Below, piece by piece: positions 9,459 through 19,520 of a stretch of DNA of 64,000 nt (its first letter is position 1; the number at the start of each line of letters is the position of its first letter). The stretch lies in NCBI GenBank assembly GCA_016869765.1, contig VGES01000020.1, positions 1 through 64,000 on the forward strand, written 5' to 3'. The stretch comes from Alphaproteobacteria bacterium (GTDB lineage: Bacteria; Pseudomonadota; Alphaproteobacteria; SHVP01). The notes beneath the pieces were generated by a model. The model ran no database searches. It was not told the origin of the DNA and saw nothing but the letters and a program-made list of their open reading frames with translations. Both the position numbers and the translations under genes were made by a program.

Positions 9459-10702
9459 ATCGCTCGCGCGACCTCGGGTCGTTTTTGGGTTGGACCATCT
9501 GGGGCCTGGGGGCCCTGTTCTACGCGTACGCCTATTTTCAGCGCGTCGCCCCGAGCGTCATGACCAGCGAACTCATGCGCGAGTTCGACGTCACCGCAGC
9601 CGCCCTCGGCAACCTCTCGGCTTTCTACTTCTACCCCTACGCGCTTCTGCAGATACCGCTCGGCATGATGATCGATCGGCTCGGACCCCGCCGCGCGATT
9701 CTGGCCGCCGCCGCCCTGTGCACGATCGGAAGCTTCCTGTTCGCGCTCACGCCATCCGTGACCGGCGCTTCCCTCGGCCGGTTGCTGATCGGCGCCGGTG
9801 CGAGCATCTCGTGGGTCGGAACGCTCGCCCTGGCGATGCACTGGTTGCCGGCACGGCGTTTCGCGACCGTTACGGGTCTCACCCTTCTGTTCGGGCTGGT
9901 CGGCGCGGTCATCGGCCAGGCCCCGTTGGCCGCCTTGATGACACTCGCCGGTTGGCGCGATGCCATGTTGGGAGCGGCGGTCGTCATGCTGATCGTGGCC
10001 GGGGCATGCCTCGTGCTGGTGCGCGATCACGACGCGGGCATGAGCGTGAGCGGACCGCGACCCGGGGTTCTCGCCTCGCTCCTCCTCGTCTTGCGCGACC
10101 GCCAGGCCTGGAAGGTTGCGATTTTCACCGGTTTCATGGTGACCCCGATGGCCGCGTTCGCCGGGCTGTGGGGGGTCCCGTTCGTGGTCCAAGCCTATGG
10201 CCTCGACGTGACGGCCGCTGGCGCCTCGGTTTCGCTCATTCTTGTCGGCTGGGCGATTGGCGGCCCGCTCGCGGGCTGGATTTCCGATCGTTTGCAGCGG
10301 CGCCGACCGGTCATGGCCACGGGCTGCGCCATGGTCATCACCTGTTGGCTGCTCCTCTTGGGCGTCGAGGCCCCGCTGTGGGTCTTTCAGGTCCTGCTGC
10401 TGGTCAACGGCCTAGCGAGCGGCGCCATCATCCTCAACTTCGCCGCCATTCGCGACATCGTGGCGACCCCCGTGGTGGCGGCAGCAATGGGGCTCGTCAA
10501 CATGATCGGGATGGGGTTCTCGGCGCTGGCGCTGCCCCTCCTCGGCCTGCTCCTCGACTGGCAATGGCAGGGAGTCGTCGTCGACGGCGTTCGCCAGTAT
10601 TCGGCCGAGGCCTATCGCAACGCCTTCTGGTGCTTTCCCGCCAGCATGATCGTCAGCTTCACGGCCATCCTCATGCTCCGTCCGGGATCGCGAGGACGCT
10701 AG
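9455..10702 (+). CDS. MFS transporter
   Basis: GTG start overlapping the previous stop (GTGA); GMMIDRLGPRRAIL MFS motif; 12-TM-like. Confidence 0.88.
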   Translation: MNRSRDLGSFLGWTIWGLGALFYAYAYFQRVAPSVMTSELMREFDVTAAALGNLSAFYFYPYALLQIPLGMMIDRLGPRRAILAAAALCTIGSFLFALTPSVTGASLGRLLIGAGASISWVGTLALAMHWLPARRFATVTGLTLLFGLVGAVIGQAPLAALMTLAGWRDAMLGAAVVMLIVAGACLVLVRDHDAGMSVSGPRPGVLASLLLVLRDRQAWKVAIFTGFMVTPMAAFAGLWGVPFVVQAYGLDVTAAGASVSLILVGWAIGGPLAGWISDRLQRRRPVMATGCAMVITCWLLLLGVEAPLWVFQVLLLVNGLASGAIILNFAAIRDIVATPVVAAAMGLVNMIGMGFSALALPLLGLLLDWQWQGVVVDGVRQYSAEAYRNAFWCFPASMIVSFTAILMLRPGSRGR

Positions 10703-11931
10703 CGCTTCAGCAGTTCCTTGGCGATGATCATGCGGCGAATTTCCTTGGTGCCACCGCCGATTTCGTGAATTTTGGCAGCCCGGTAGATGCGGTTGACCTC
10801 GGTTTCCCGCATAAAGCCCATGCCCCCGTGAATCTGGACGGCCTCGTCGCAAATCTTCATCCCATTTTCCCCGACGATCATGAACGCCGCCGCCGTCAAG
10901 GCGTGAATGTCGCCGCGACCGCCCTGTCCGCCTTCCAAGCCGTTGCACGCCGCCAACGCCCGATAGGCTAGCACCTTCATCGACTCGAGCTGGACGTACA
11001 TCTCGGCCAGTTTCGACTGGATCATCTGGAAACTGCCGATGGCCTGGCCGAACTGCTGTCGGGTCTTCGCGTAGTCCAGCGCCAGGTCGAAGGCCCGTTC
11101 CGTGGCCCCGATCACCGACATCGAACAAAATCCCCGTTCGATGTCGAGACCCGACATCATGACGCCGACCCCTCCGTGTTCGGGCCCGATCATGTTGCGC
11201 ACTGGCACACGACAATCGTCGAAGAACAGTTCGCCCGTCGGGCTACCCCGAATTCCCATCTTGTCGAACTTGGGTCCGGCGCGAAAACCCGAAAAGCTCT
11301 TTTCGACCACGAATGCCGAGATACCGCGATTGCCACGTTCGGGCGCGGTCTTGGCATACACCAACACGACATCGGCGATCGGGCCGTTGGTGATGAAGAT
11401 CTTGCTGCCATTCAGCCGATAGTCGCCGCCGTCGCGAACAGCGGTCGTGCGCATCCCACCCAACGCATCGGAGCCGGCGTTGGGTTCGGTCATCCCGAGG
11501 GCCCCGACGAGGCTTCCTTCGCAGAGCCCGGGCAGATAGTTGCGGCGCAGATATTCGCTGCCATTGCGGTAGATGTTGTTGACGCAGAGGTTGTCGTGGC
11601 TCTGCCAACTGGTGGCGATCGAGGGCTCGACACGACCCAGGGCCTGCCCGAGCAATCCGGCCGAGAACAAATCCAACCCCTGGCCGCCGTACGTTCTAGG
11701 GACGCTGGCGCCAAGGACCCCGAGGTCGGCCAGCATGCGAAAGCCGTTCTCGGGCCACCACGCCTCGCGGTCCATTCGGTCGCCGAGGGCGCCGAACCTG
11801 GCCCGCGCCGAACGCGTGATCTGATTGAGCAGGGCCTGATGCTCGTCCGAGAGATCGAAGTTCACCGAGTTCACCGGCCCGCCCAGCATGCCGCTATCGT
11901 CGGGCTGCTCGACCGAAGTCCGTTGGGTCAT
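10699..11931 (-). CDS. Acyl-CoA dehydrogenase (isovaleryl-CoA dehydrogenase-like)
   Basis: GMTEPNAGSDALGGMRTTA, QIHGGMGFMRETEVNRIYRAAKIHEIGGGTKEIRR. Confidence 0.92.
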   Translation of the reverse strand: MTQRTSVEQPDDSGMLGGPVNSVNFDLSDEHQALLNQITRSARARFGALGDRMDREAWWPENGFRMLADLGVLGASVPRTYGGQGLDLFSAGLLGQALGRVEPSIATSWQSHDNLCVNNIYRNGSEYLRRNYLPGLCEGSLVGALGMTEPNAGSDALGGMRTTAVRDGGDYRLNGSKIFITNGPIADVVLVYAKTAPERGNRGISAFVVEKSFSGFRAGPKFDKMGIRGSPTGELFFDDCRVPVRNMIGPEHGGVGVMMSGLDIERGFCSMSVIGATERAFDLALDYAKTRQQFGQAIGSFQMIQSKLAEMYVQLESMKVLAYRALAACNGLEGGQGGRGDIHALTAAAFMIVGENGMKICDEAVQIHGGMGFMRETEVNRIYRAAKIHEIGGGTKEIRRMIIAKELLKR

Positions 11932-11939
11932 GGCTCCTC

Positions 11940-12494
11940 CTAGATGTCGCGACCGATCCGTCGGCGCAACTCACGCAAGTTTTCCTTGCCGCCAACCAGA
12001 TGGGGGTTGATCGCCATCGCACGCTCGAATGCCGCGATTGCGGCTTCGACTTGGTCGAGGTTCGTCCGAATCAGGCCGAGCCCAGACAACGCTCCGAAAT
12101 GGCGTGGTTCCAGTTCGAGCGTACGGTCGATATCGCGCAACGACGACGGTAGATCGCCCATGAGATAGAGCAACGTCGCCCGCCGATTCCAGCCCTCCGC
12201 CAGCTTCGGGTCAATCTCGATCACGGAATTGAACTGCGCCAGCGCATCGATCATCTGGCCGCGATTCATAGCCTCGTTGCCGCGTTCCAGGAGCCTGTTC
12301 ACGGTCTCATTGCCCGACTCGAACCAGATCGACCAGATCAGCGCCTCGATCGCGCGAGCTTCTTGGACGTTCTGCGTCGCCTGCAGCCGCGTGAACAGGT
12401 CCTTGAGCCGCTCATCGTCCTGACGAGCCATTCCGGTCGGGGCTGCCATGAGAGCTACCAGCGAAACGAGGAGCGCCAAGAAAAACCGCGTCAT
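11940..12494 (-). CDS. TPR-repeat periplasmic protein
   Basis: Signal peptide MTRFFLALLVSLVALMAAPTGMA followed by TPR-like helices. Confidence 0.8.
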   Translation of the reverse strand: MTRFFLALLVSLVALMAAPTGMARQDDERLKDLFTRLQATQNVQEARAIEALIWSIWFESGNETVNRLLERGNEAMNRGQMIDALAQFNSVIEIDPKLAEGWNRRATLLYLMGDLPSSLRDIDRTLELEPRHFGALSGLGLIRTNLDQVEAAIAAFERAMAINPHLVGGKENLRELRRRIGRDI

Positions 12495-12577
12495 CGAGTT
12501 ACGATACGCCGGAGAACCGCGAGGGCCAAGAGTGGTCCCGGCTGGCCCCCGCCGGGGCACCCGACTACGATCCGGCC

Positions 12578-14020
12578 ATGTTCCGAGGCCGCCATACCAA
12601 GGTCGTCGCAACGCTCGGTCCTGCGAGTTCGAGCCCGGAGCAGATTCGCGCGCTGTTCGATGCCGGCGCAGACGTGTTTCGCCTGAACATGAGTCACGGG
12701 GGCAGCGACGATCACCGTTTGCGCTACGAGGCCATTCGTCGCATCGAGAAACGCGCCCAGCGCCCGATCGGAATCCTCGCCGACCTGCAGGGGCCGAAGT
12801 TGCGCATCGGACGCTTCGCCACCGAGCGGGTCGCGCTGCGGGCTGGGCAGAGGTTTCGCCTCGACTCGGATCCGACGATCGGCAGCGAGGACCGGGTTCA
12901 CCTACCCCACCCCGAGATCCTCGCCGCCCTTCGCGATGGCACGGAAGTCCTGCTCGACGACGGAAAGATCCGATTGCGCGTCGAGCGACGCACCGACCAA
13001 TTGGCCGAGACGATCGTCCAGACGGGCGGAACGCTATCCAACAACAAGGGCGTCAACGTTCCGGGCGTCGTGCTGCCGATGCGGGCGATGACCGAGAAGG
13101 ATCGTCGCGACCTCGACTTCGTCCTCAACCTGGGGGTCGACTGGGTCGGCCTTTCTTTCGTTCAGCGCGCCGAAGACGTCGCCGAGGCACGAAAGCTGAT
13201 CGCCGGCCGCGCCGGTCTGCTGGCCAAGATCGAGAAACCGTCGGCGTTGGCCGCCCTCGACGATATCGTCGAGATCGTCGACGGCATCATGGTGGCGCGC
13301 GGCGATCTCGGTGTCGAACTGCCGCTGGAAACCGTCCCGGGCCTGCAGAAACGAATCGTGTCGGCCGCACGGCAGGCCGGGAAACCGGTCGTGGTCGCAA
13401 CGCAGATGCTCGAATCGATGATCGGCGCGCCAAGCCCGACGCGTGCCGAGGTGTCCGACGTGGCGACGGCGGTTTACGACGGCGCCGACGCCGTCATGTT
13501 GTCGGCCGAGTCGGCGGCGGGACAGTACCCGACCGAAGCGGTCGCGATGATGGATCGGATCATTCGCCAGACCGAGCGCGAAACCGTCTACCACCAACTG
13601 CGGGCCGCATGGCACCCGGGGACCGAAGCGACATCGGCGGATGCGATCAGCACCGCAGCCCGGCAAGTGGCCGAGACGCTGGGCGCGACCGCCATCGTCA
13701 CGTTCACCACGACGGGTTCCACGGCATTGCGAACCGCGCGCCAACGCCCCGCGGTTCCGGTCATGGTGATGACGCCGCGGCGCGGCACCGCCCGCCGACT
13801 TGCGGTCCTGTGGGGCGCGCACTGCGTGCGGGAGAAGAATATCGACGACTTCGCGGAGATGGTCGAGCGGGCCAGCCGCGCCGCCGCCCGGGAAGGCCTG
13901 GCGAAGCCCGGCGAGCGGATCGTCATCACCGCCGGCGTTCCTTTCGGCACACCCGGCGCGACGAACATTCTGCGAATCGCCCTGGTCGAGGATGCGTCGG
14001 CTCCACCGACCGGCGACTGA
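12578..14020 (+). CDS. pyk: Pyruvate kinase
   Basis: RHTKVVATLGPASSS, FRLNMSHG, MVARGDLGVELPLE, TQMLESMI. Confidence 0.95.
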   Translation: MFRGRHTKVVATLGPASSSPEQIRALFDAGADVFRLNMSHGGSDDHRLRYEAIRRIEKRAQRPIGILADLQGPKLRIGRFATERVALRAGQRFRLDSDPTIGSEDRVHLPHPEILAALRDGTEVLLDDGKIRLRVERRTDQLAETIVQTGGTLSNNKGVNVPGVVLPMRAMTEKDRRDLDFVLNLGVDWVGLSFVQRAEDVAEARKLIAGRAGLLAKIEKPSALAALDDIVEIVDGIMVARGDLGVELPLETVPGLQKRIVSAARQAGKPVVVATQMLESMIGAPSPTRAEVSDVATAVYDGADAVMLSAESAAGQYPTEAVAMMDRIIRQTERETVYHQLRAAWHPGTEATSADAISTAARQVAETLGATAIVTFTTTGSTALRTARQRPAVPVMVMTPRRGTARRLAVLWGAHCVREKNIDDFAEMVERASRAAAREGLAKPGERIVITAGVPFGTPGATNILRIALVEDASAPPTGD

Positions 14021-15207
14021 TGTCGATCGACGCGACCGTTCGCCTGCAACCTGGAGCGCACACGCGCATCGCCCATGGGCACCCGTGGGCGTTCTCCAAC
14101 GAAATTGTCATGGGCCCGGAAGCAAAGACTTTGGCACGGGGGAGCATCGTGCGCGTCGTCGGCGACGACGGGCGGGACTTCGGTGCCGCCTTCTTCAATC
14201 CGCACAGTCTGATTTCGCTGCGGTTGCTCCGCTCACCGGCCGATCGCCCGATCGACGCCCAGTTCCTGGGCGAGAGGCTGTCGCGTGCGCTCACCTTGCG
14301 CCAGGCTCTCTACGACGAGCCATTCTATCGCCTCGTCCACGCGGAGGCCGACAGCCTACCCGGGTTGATCGTCGATCGTTACGGCGACGTGCTGAGCGTC
14401 CAGGCCAATTGCGCCGGGATGGACAACCTGATCGAAGAGCTCGTGGGGGCGCTGACGGCCATGCTGCAACCGCGGACGATCGTCCTGCGCAGCGATTCCT
14501 CGGCGCGAACGCTCGAGGGTTTGGAGCGATCGGTCCGCGTCGTCGGTCAGCCGCTGGCGGGGCCGATCGGTTTGCGCGAGAACGGCGCCACGTTCCGTGC
14601 CGATCTCGAACATGGCCAGAAGACCGGCTGGTTTTTCGATCAACGCGACAATCGGGCCTTCATGGCCGCGCTATGCCAGGGGCGCCGGGTCGCTGACTTC
14701 TACACGTACCTTGGCGGCTTCGCGATTCAAGCCGCGCGCGGCGGCGCCAGTTCCGTCCTGGCCGTCGACCGATCCGAGGATTCCTTGGCGCTGGCAACGA
14801 TCGCCGCGACGGAGAACGGCGTCGGCGATCGCGTGGCGTTCAAGGCCGCCTCGGTGTTCGATTGCCTCGAAGAGCTGGCGGCTCGGGGGGAACGCTTCGA
14901 CGTCGTGATCGGCGATCCACCCGCGTTCGTCAAGTCGCGCAAGTCCTTGCCTTCCGGCGTCAAGGGCTACCGCAAGCTCGCCCAGCTCACGGCACGGCTC
15001 GTCGCTCCAGGCGGCTTCCTGTTCCTGGCATCGTGTTCGCAGGCCGTGGAGGCCGAGCGCTTTCACCGCGAAATCGCGATCGGGATCGCCAAGGCGCGCC
15101 GCGACGCCCGGATCATTCGCACGGCGGGCGCCGGCCCCGATCATCCGGAACACCCCCAGCTCCCCCAGTCGACATACCTCAAAGCGCAGGTGTTCTGCCT
15201 CGACTGA
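14020..15207 (+). CDS. Class I SAM-dependent rRNA methyltransferase (RlmI/RlmK-like)
   Basis: N-terminal PUA-like domain, GWFFDQRDNR, DPPAFVKSRKS; TGATG overlap with pyk. Confidence 0.88.
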   Translation: MSIDATVRLQPGAHTRIAHGHPWAFSNEIVMGPEAKTLARGSIVRVVGDDGRDFGAAFFNPHSLISLRLLRSPADRPIDAQFLGERLSRALTLRQALYDEPFYRLVHAEADSLPGLIVDRYGDVLSVQANCAGMDNLIEELVGALTAMLQPRTIVLRSDSSARTLEGLERSVRVVGQPLAGPIGLRENGATFRADLEHGQKTGWFFDQRDNRAFMAALCQGRRVADFYTYLGGFAIQAARGGASSVLAVDRSEDSLALATIAATENGVGDRVAFKAASVFDCLEELAARGERFDVVIGDPPAFVKSRKSLPSGVKGYRKLAQLTARLVAPGGFLFLASCSQAVEAERFHREIAIGIAKARRDARIIRTAGAGPDHPEHPQLPQSTYLKAQVFCLD

Positions 15208-15209
15208 GA

Positions 15210-16502
15210 TCACCGAACGAGTGGGGACGGGCGCTCGCCGCCAGTCGCCCAGTCGAGCAACTCGACGGTGTGGAGCACCGGCGTACGCCCGTATTGCGCC
15301 AACTGAACCTTGCAGCCGATGTTCCCCGTCGCGATGGCGTCGGCGCCAGCGGCATCGAGCATGGACGCCTTCTCTCGTCCCAGAATCGCGGCGATTTCGG
15401 GCTGGAGAACGTTGTATGTACCGGCGGAACCGCAGCACAGGTGCTCATCGGCGACGTCGACGAGTTTGAACCCGGCCGCGGCGAGAAGTTTCTTGGGCAG
15501 CGTCGTCAGTTTTTGCCCATGCTGCATGGAACAGGAGGACTGATAGACCACTACCTGATCTCCGGCAGCTCCCGTAACCGGGGGAAGTCCGAGGCGATCG
15601 AGCAATTCGGTCACGTCTAGGGCGAGCGACGAGACCTTCGTTGCTGGTTCGGCGAGCGCCGGATCGTGTCGGAACTGAAAACCCCAATCCTTGACATGGG
15701 TGCCGCAACCGGAAGCGTTGACCACGACGGCATCGAGGGCCCCGGCCGCGAGTTCCCGGTGCCAGGCCGTTATGGTCGCGGCCGCGGCAGTCTTCGCCTC
15801 GTCCGCGCGCCCGAGGTGGTGGGCAAGCGAACCGCAACACCCCGTCCCGCGCGCGATGACGACCTCACAGCCCGCGCGCCGTAGCAACCGAATCGTCGCA
15901 TCGTTGATCGCCGGATCAATCGCCCGTTGTACGCAGCCGGTCAGGAGCGCGACACGGGCGCGTCGGAGACCAACGGCGGGGAGCGTCTGGGGCGTGTCCC
16001 AGGGCGAAGGACCGCGCGGCACGACACCCGCCAGTCGCTGAGCCGCGCCCAGCCGACCCGGAAGCCGTAGCCCAACCGCTCGTCCGACCCGCGCCAAGGC
16101 GAGCAACGGCCGGAGCCGAGCGGGAAAGGGCAAGGTCCGTGCGAGTAGACGGCGCAGCGCGCGGTCCCGCCATGGCCGACTATAGGTCCGTTCGATGTGG
16201 ACACGGGCGTGATCGACCAGATGCATGTAATTGACGCCCGACGGGCAGGTCGTCATGCAGGACAGGCAAGAGAGGCACCGATCGATGTGGCGAGCCGTGC
16301 GCTCGGTCGCGGGCCGATCGTTCTCCAGCATTTCCTTGATCAGGTAGATCCGGCCGCGCGGACCATCGAGTTCATCGCCGAGCAGTCGGTAAGTCGGACA
16401 CGTCGCATTGCAGAAGCCGCAATGGACGCAGCGCCGCAGGATCGAATCGGCGTCCTGGATCTCGGGGTTGCGGCGCTGCTCGGCGCTGAAACGTGTCTGC
16501 AC
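15210..16502 (-). CDS. glcF: Glycolate oxidase iron-sulfur subunit
   Basis: CVHCGFCNATCPTY and CLSCLSCMTTCPSGVNY ferredoxin motifs, CCGSA; probable GTG start VQTRFSAEQ. Confidence 0.92.
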   Translation of the reverse strand: MQTRFSAEQRRNPEIQDADSILRRCVHCGFCNATCPTYRLLGDELDGPRGRIYLIKEMLENDRPATERTARHIDRCLSCLSCMTTCPSGVNYMHLVDHARVHIERTYSRPWRDRALRRLLARTLPFPARLRPLLALARVGRAVGLRLPGRLGAAQRLAGVVPRGPSPWDTPQTLPAVGLRRARVALLTGCVQRAIDPAINDATIRLLRRAGCEVVIARGTGCCGSLAHHLGRADEAKTAAAATITAWHRELAAGALDAVVVNASGCGTHVKDWGFQFRHDPALAEPATKVSSLALDVTELLDRLGLPPVTGAAGDQVVVYQSSCSMQHGQKLTTLPKKLLAAAGFKLVDVADEHLCCGSAGTYNVLQPEIAAILGREKASMLDAAGADAIATGNIGCKVQLAQYGRTPVLHTVELLDWATGGERPSPLVR

Positions 16503-16503
16503 G

Positions 16504-17739
16504 TCAGACCCCCGCGTACATGCGCCCGGGGTTGAGAACGCCGCGCGGATCGAAGGCCTGCTTGATGCGTCGACTGAGGGCAGCCAGTGCGTCGGGCTGT
16601 GGCTGAAACACCGGGACCTGGCGCCGCGTATCGTTGGACGCGCGGAACAGCGTGGCATGCCCCCCGCCATGGGCGACAAGGGCCCCACGAACGGCCTCGT
16701 GAAGACCGCGGCGCGGGGAATGACCGAACCAAATGAGGCCGCCAGCCCAATCGAAATACAGGGCACAACCGCCCTGCGCCATGAGCCGCGCCGCAACCGC
16801 TGGCGATTCGCTCGGTACGACCGAAAGACGCCACACGTCCCAACCGCGAAAACTCTCTGCCGCAAACGGCGCACCACCACCGAGCTCGCGCCACACGTGT
16901 TTGGCCGCGTCGGTCGGCAGTTCCGCAACCTCCGTCCGTTGGTCATGCTGTCGACAACGCGCCATCACGCGAGCAAGCCGGTCAGCTACCCCGATCGTGG
17001 TGCCCTCGATTCGCACGACCGTCACGTCGCCCTTGGAACCCAGGGACTGCAGACCGACGATCTCGCTCGCAATCGATTGCGGCAGATGGGCGAGGCCCGT
17101 CGGTTCCTCGGCGGACGCCGCGAGATCGCGCAGCAACGGCAAGGCCACCGCCGTCGCGATGCCGCCGAGCATCAGGGTCGTCGTCGCCTCCGGCCGCGGC
17201 AACACCTTGAGCGTGATCTCGGTTGCGACGGCGAGCGTTCCGAACGACCCCGCCATCAAGCGCGGGATGTCGTACCCGGTGACGTTCTTCATCACGCGGC
17301 CCCCCGCTTTGAACACCTCGCCCCGGCCCGACACCGCCTCGACGCCCAAGAGATGATCGCGCAGCGATCCTGCCATTGGTCGCCGGGAGCCCGACAGGTT
17401 GCCGGCCACGAGTCCGCCAAGCGTGCCCGCTCCACCGGCACCGAACAGCGCCGAAAAGTCCGGGGGTTCGAAGGCCAGGTGTTGGCCTTCGCGCGCCAGC
17501 GCCGCCTCGATGTCCTCGATCGGCGTCCCCGAACCCGCGCGCAGCACCAGTTCATCGGGCTCATAGAGTGTGATCCCGCTCAGCGCCCCGAGGTCGAGCA
17601 TCCGAGCGGCTTCGACGGGCCGCCCGAGTCGGCGCTTGGTGCCACGTCCGACGATCTCCCAAGGAACCGACTCGGCCGCCGCCCAGGCGATCGCCTCCTG
17701 CAGGTCGCTGGCGTCGCGGACACGAAACCGATCGGTCAT
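16504..17739 (-). CDS. glcE: Glycolate oxidase FAD-binding subunit
   Basis: FAD_binding_4-like domain between glcD and glcF; start trimmed to MTDRFRVRDASD. Confidence 0.9.
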   Translation of the reverse strand: MTDRFRVRDASDLQEAIAWAAAESVPWEIVGRGTKRRLGRPVEAARMLDLGALSGITLYEPDELVLRAGSGTPIEDIEAALAREGQHLAFEPPDFSALFGAGGAGTLGGLVAGNLSGSRRPMAGSLRDHLLGVEAVSGRGEVFKAGGRVMKNVTGYDIPRLMAGSFGTLAVATEITLKVLPRPEATTTLMLGGIATAVALPLLRDLAASAEEPTGLAHLPQSIASEIVGLQSLGSKGDVTVVRIEGTTIGVADRLARVMARCRQHDQRTEVAELPTDAAKHVWRELGGGAPFAAESFRGWDVWRLSVVPSESPAVAARLMAQGGCALYFDWAGGLIWFGHSPRRGLHEAVRGALVAHGGGHATLFRASNDTRRQVPVFQPQPDALAALSRRIKQAFDPRGVLNPGRMYAGV

Positions 17740-19226
17740 CAGAACCGCGGGAGATCGGGAAAACGGAGTTGCCCGGCATGAACGTGCAGGCGCCCGAGTT
17801 CGGCGCAACGATGCAGCGTCGGAAACATCTTGCCGGGGTTGAGTCGGGCGTCGGGATCGAAGGCGCACTTTAGCCGCATTTGATGCGCCAGATCGCGTTC
17901 GTTGAACATCGTGCCCATGAGGTCGCGCTTCTCGACGCCGACCCCGTGCTCACCCGTGAGCACACCACCCACCTCGACGCACGCGGTCAAGATCGCCGAT
18001 CCGAGTTCCTCGGCACGCTCGAGCTCGCCGGGAATCGCGGCATCGTAGAGAATGAGCGGGTGCAAGTTGCCGTCGCCCGCGTGGAACACATTGGCGACTC
18101 GCAGGGCATAGCGCTGCGACAGCTCGGCGATCCGCGACAGGACTTCGGGCAGTCGCCGGCGCGGAATCGTTCCGTCCATGACGTAGTAGTCCGGCGCCAG
18201 GCGGCCGACGGCCGGTAGCGCATTCTTGCGTCCTGCCCACAGGGCCGTCCGCTCTGCCTCGCTGTGGCTGACGCGCAGATGAGTGGCGCCAACGCCCTTC
18301 GCAATCGCCTGTACGCGATCGACCAGGGCGTCGACCTCGGATGGGAAACCGTCGACCTCGACGATGAGGATCGCCTCGACATCGAGCGGATAGCCGGCGT
18401 GACAGAATTCCTCGGCCGCATGGATCGCGTCGCGATCCATCATCTCCATCCCGGCCGGGATGATGCCGGCGGCGATGATTTTCGCCACGCACGCCCCCGC
18501 CGCCGGATTGCCGGCAAATCCCAGCAGCACCGCTCGTGCCGTCGCCGGTTTTCGTAGCAGGCGGACGGTGACCTCCGTGACGACGCCGAGTAGCCCCTCC
18601 GATCCCGTCATCACCGCGAGAATGTCGTAGCCTTCGGCATCGAGGTGCCGTCCCCCGAGCCGGATCACGTCGCCCGCGATCGTCACGAGCTCGATCCCGA
18701 GAACATTGTGCGTGGTGAGGCCGTATTTCAGGCAATGGAGTCCGCCGGCGTTTTCGGCGACGTTGCCCCCGATCGTGCACGCGATCTGACTGGAAGGATC
18801 AGGCGCATAGTAGAACCCGGCGTGGGCGACCGCTTGCGAGATCGCCAGGTTGGTCACACCGGGCTGCACCACGGCGCAGCGGTTGGCGAGGTCGATCGAG
18901 AGCACGCGATTGAGACGACCGAGGCCGAGCACGATGCCATCGGCCAGCGGCAGGGCTCCTCCCGAGAGCGACGTGCCGCCCCCGCGTGGCACCACCTTCA
19001 CCCCTTCGTCGTGGCAATAGCGCAGGATCTCGGCGACCTCCCGGGTTGATCGCGGCAACGCGACAGCGATAGGAACCTGGCGATAGGCTGTCAGACCGTC
19101 GCTCTCGTATGGCTTGAGCCCCTCGTCATCGGCGATGACGCCGTCGTCGAGCAGGATGCGCCGCAGACCGGCGACGATCGCCTCTCGGCGGGCAAGGACA
19201 TCGCCATCGGGTTCGGGCATGCGCAT
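17739..19226 (-). CDS. glcD: Glycolate oxidase FAD-linked subunit
   Basis: VVPRGGGTSLSGGALPLADGIVLGL, GNVAENAGGLHCLKYG, VFHAGDGNLHP. Confidence 0.94.
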   Translation of the reverse strand: MRMPEPDGDVLARREAIVAGLRRILLDDGVIADDEGLKPYESDGLTAYRQVPIAVALPRSTREVAEILRYCHDEGVKVVPRGGGTSLSGGALPLADGIVLGLGRLNRVLSIDLANRCAVVQPGVTNLAISQAVAHAGFYYAPDPSSQIACTIGGNVAENAGGLHCLKYGLTTHNVLGIELVTIAGDVIRLGGRHLDAEGYDILAVMTGSEGLLGVVTEVTVRLLRKPATARAVLLGFAGNPAAGACVAKIIAAGIIPAGMEMMDRDAIHAAEEFCHAGYPLDVEAILIVEVDGFPSEVDALVDRVQAIAKGVGATHLRVSHSEAERTALWAGRKNALPAVGRLAPDYYVMDGTIPRRRLPEVLSRIAELSQRYALRVANVFHAGDGNLHPLILYDAAIPGELERAEELGSAILTACVEVGGVLTGEHGVGVEKRDLMGTMFNERDLAHQMRLKCAFDPDARLNPGKMFPTLHRCAELGRLHVHAGQLRFPDLPRF

Positions 19227-19252
19227 GGCAGCGTGATGCTAGACCGCCCAAA

Positions 19253-19279
19253 CAAAAACCGCACCCGAGGGGTGCGGTT
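19253..19279 (-). terminator. Rho-independent terminator downstream of rpmJ
   Basis: On the minus strand: AACCGCACC-loop-GGTGCGGTT hairpin followed by TTTTTGTT. Confidence 0.8.
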
Positions 19280-19302
19280 CCACGACACGCGATGGCGTTC
19301 GT

Positions 19303-19428
19303 TCAGCCCTGGCGGGCCTTGAAGCGCGGGTTCGTCTTGTTGATGACATACAACCGGCCCTTGCGGCGGACGACACGGCAATCCCGGTGCCGTTTCTTCG
19401 CGGACTTGAGCGAACGAATGACTTTCAT
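19303..19428 (-). CDS. rpmJ: 50S ribosomal protein L36
   Basis: [41 protein letters not shown], 41 aa. Confidence 0.96.
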   Translation of the reverse strand: MKVIRSLKSAKKRHRDCRVVRRKGRLYVINKTNPRFKARQG

Positions 19429-19520
19429 CGCGGGCCTCTCGTTTGGCGGCGGCGGACCATAGGGGGGGCGCCGGCCCTTGTCAACGCCGGGCCGGCCTAC
19501 GCCACTCCAGGCAGCCGAGC

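Noticed and set aside
9211-10971. 586-aa plus-strand ORF
   Set aside because: Out-of-frame overlap with the EamA and MFS transporters; Arg-rich, no signature
14131-14160. TTTGGCACGGGGGAGCAT as another sigma-54 site
   Set aside because: Has the -24 half but lacks the TTGC -12 element and lies inside the RlmI-like CDS
16408-17781. 457-aa plus-strand ORF
   Set aside because: Antisense to glcE/glcF; Arg/His-rich shadow ORF
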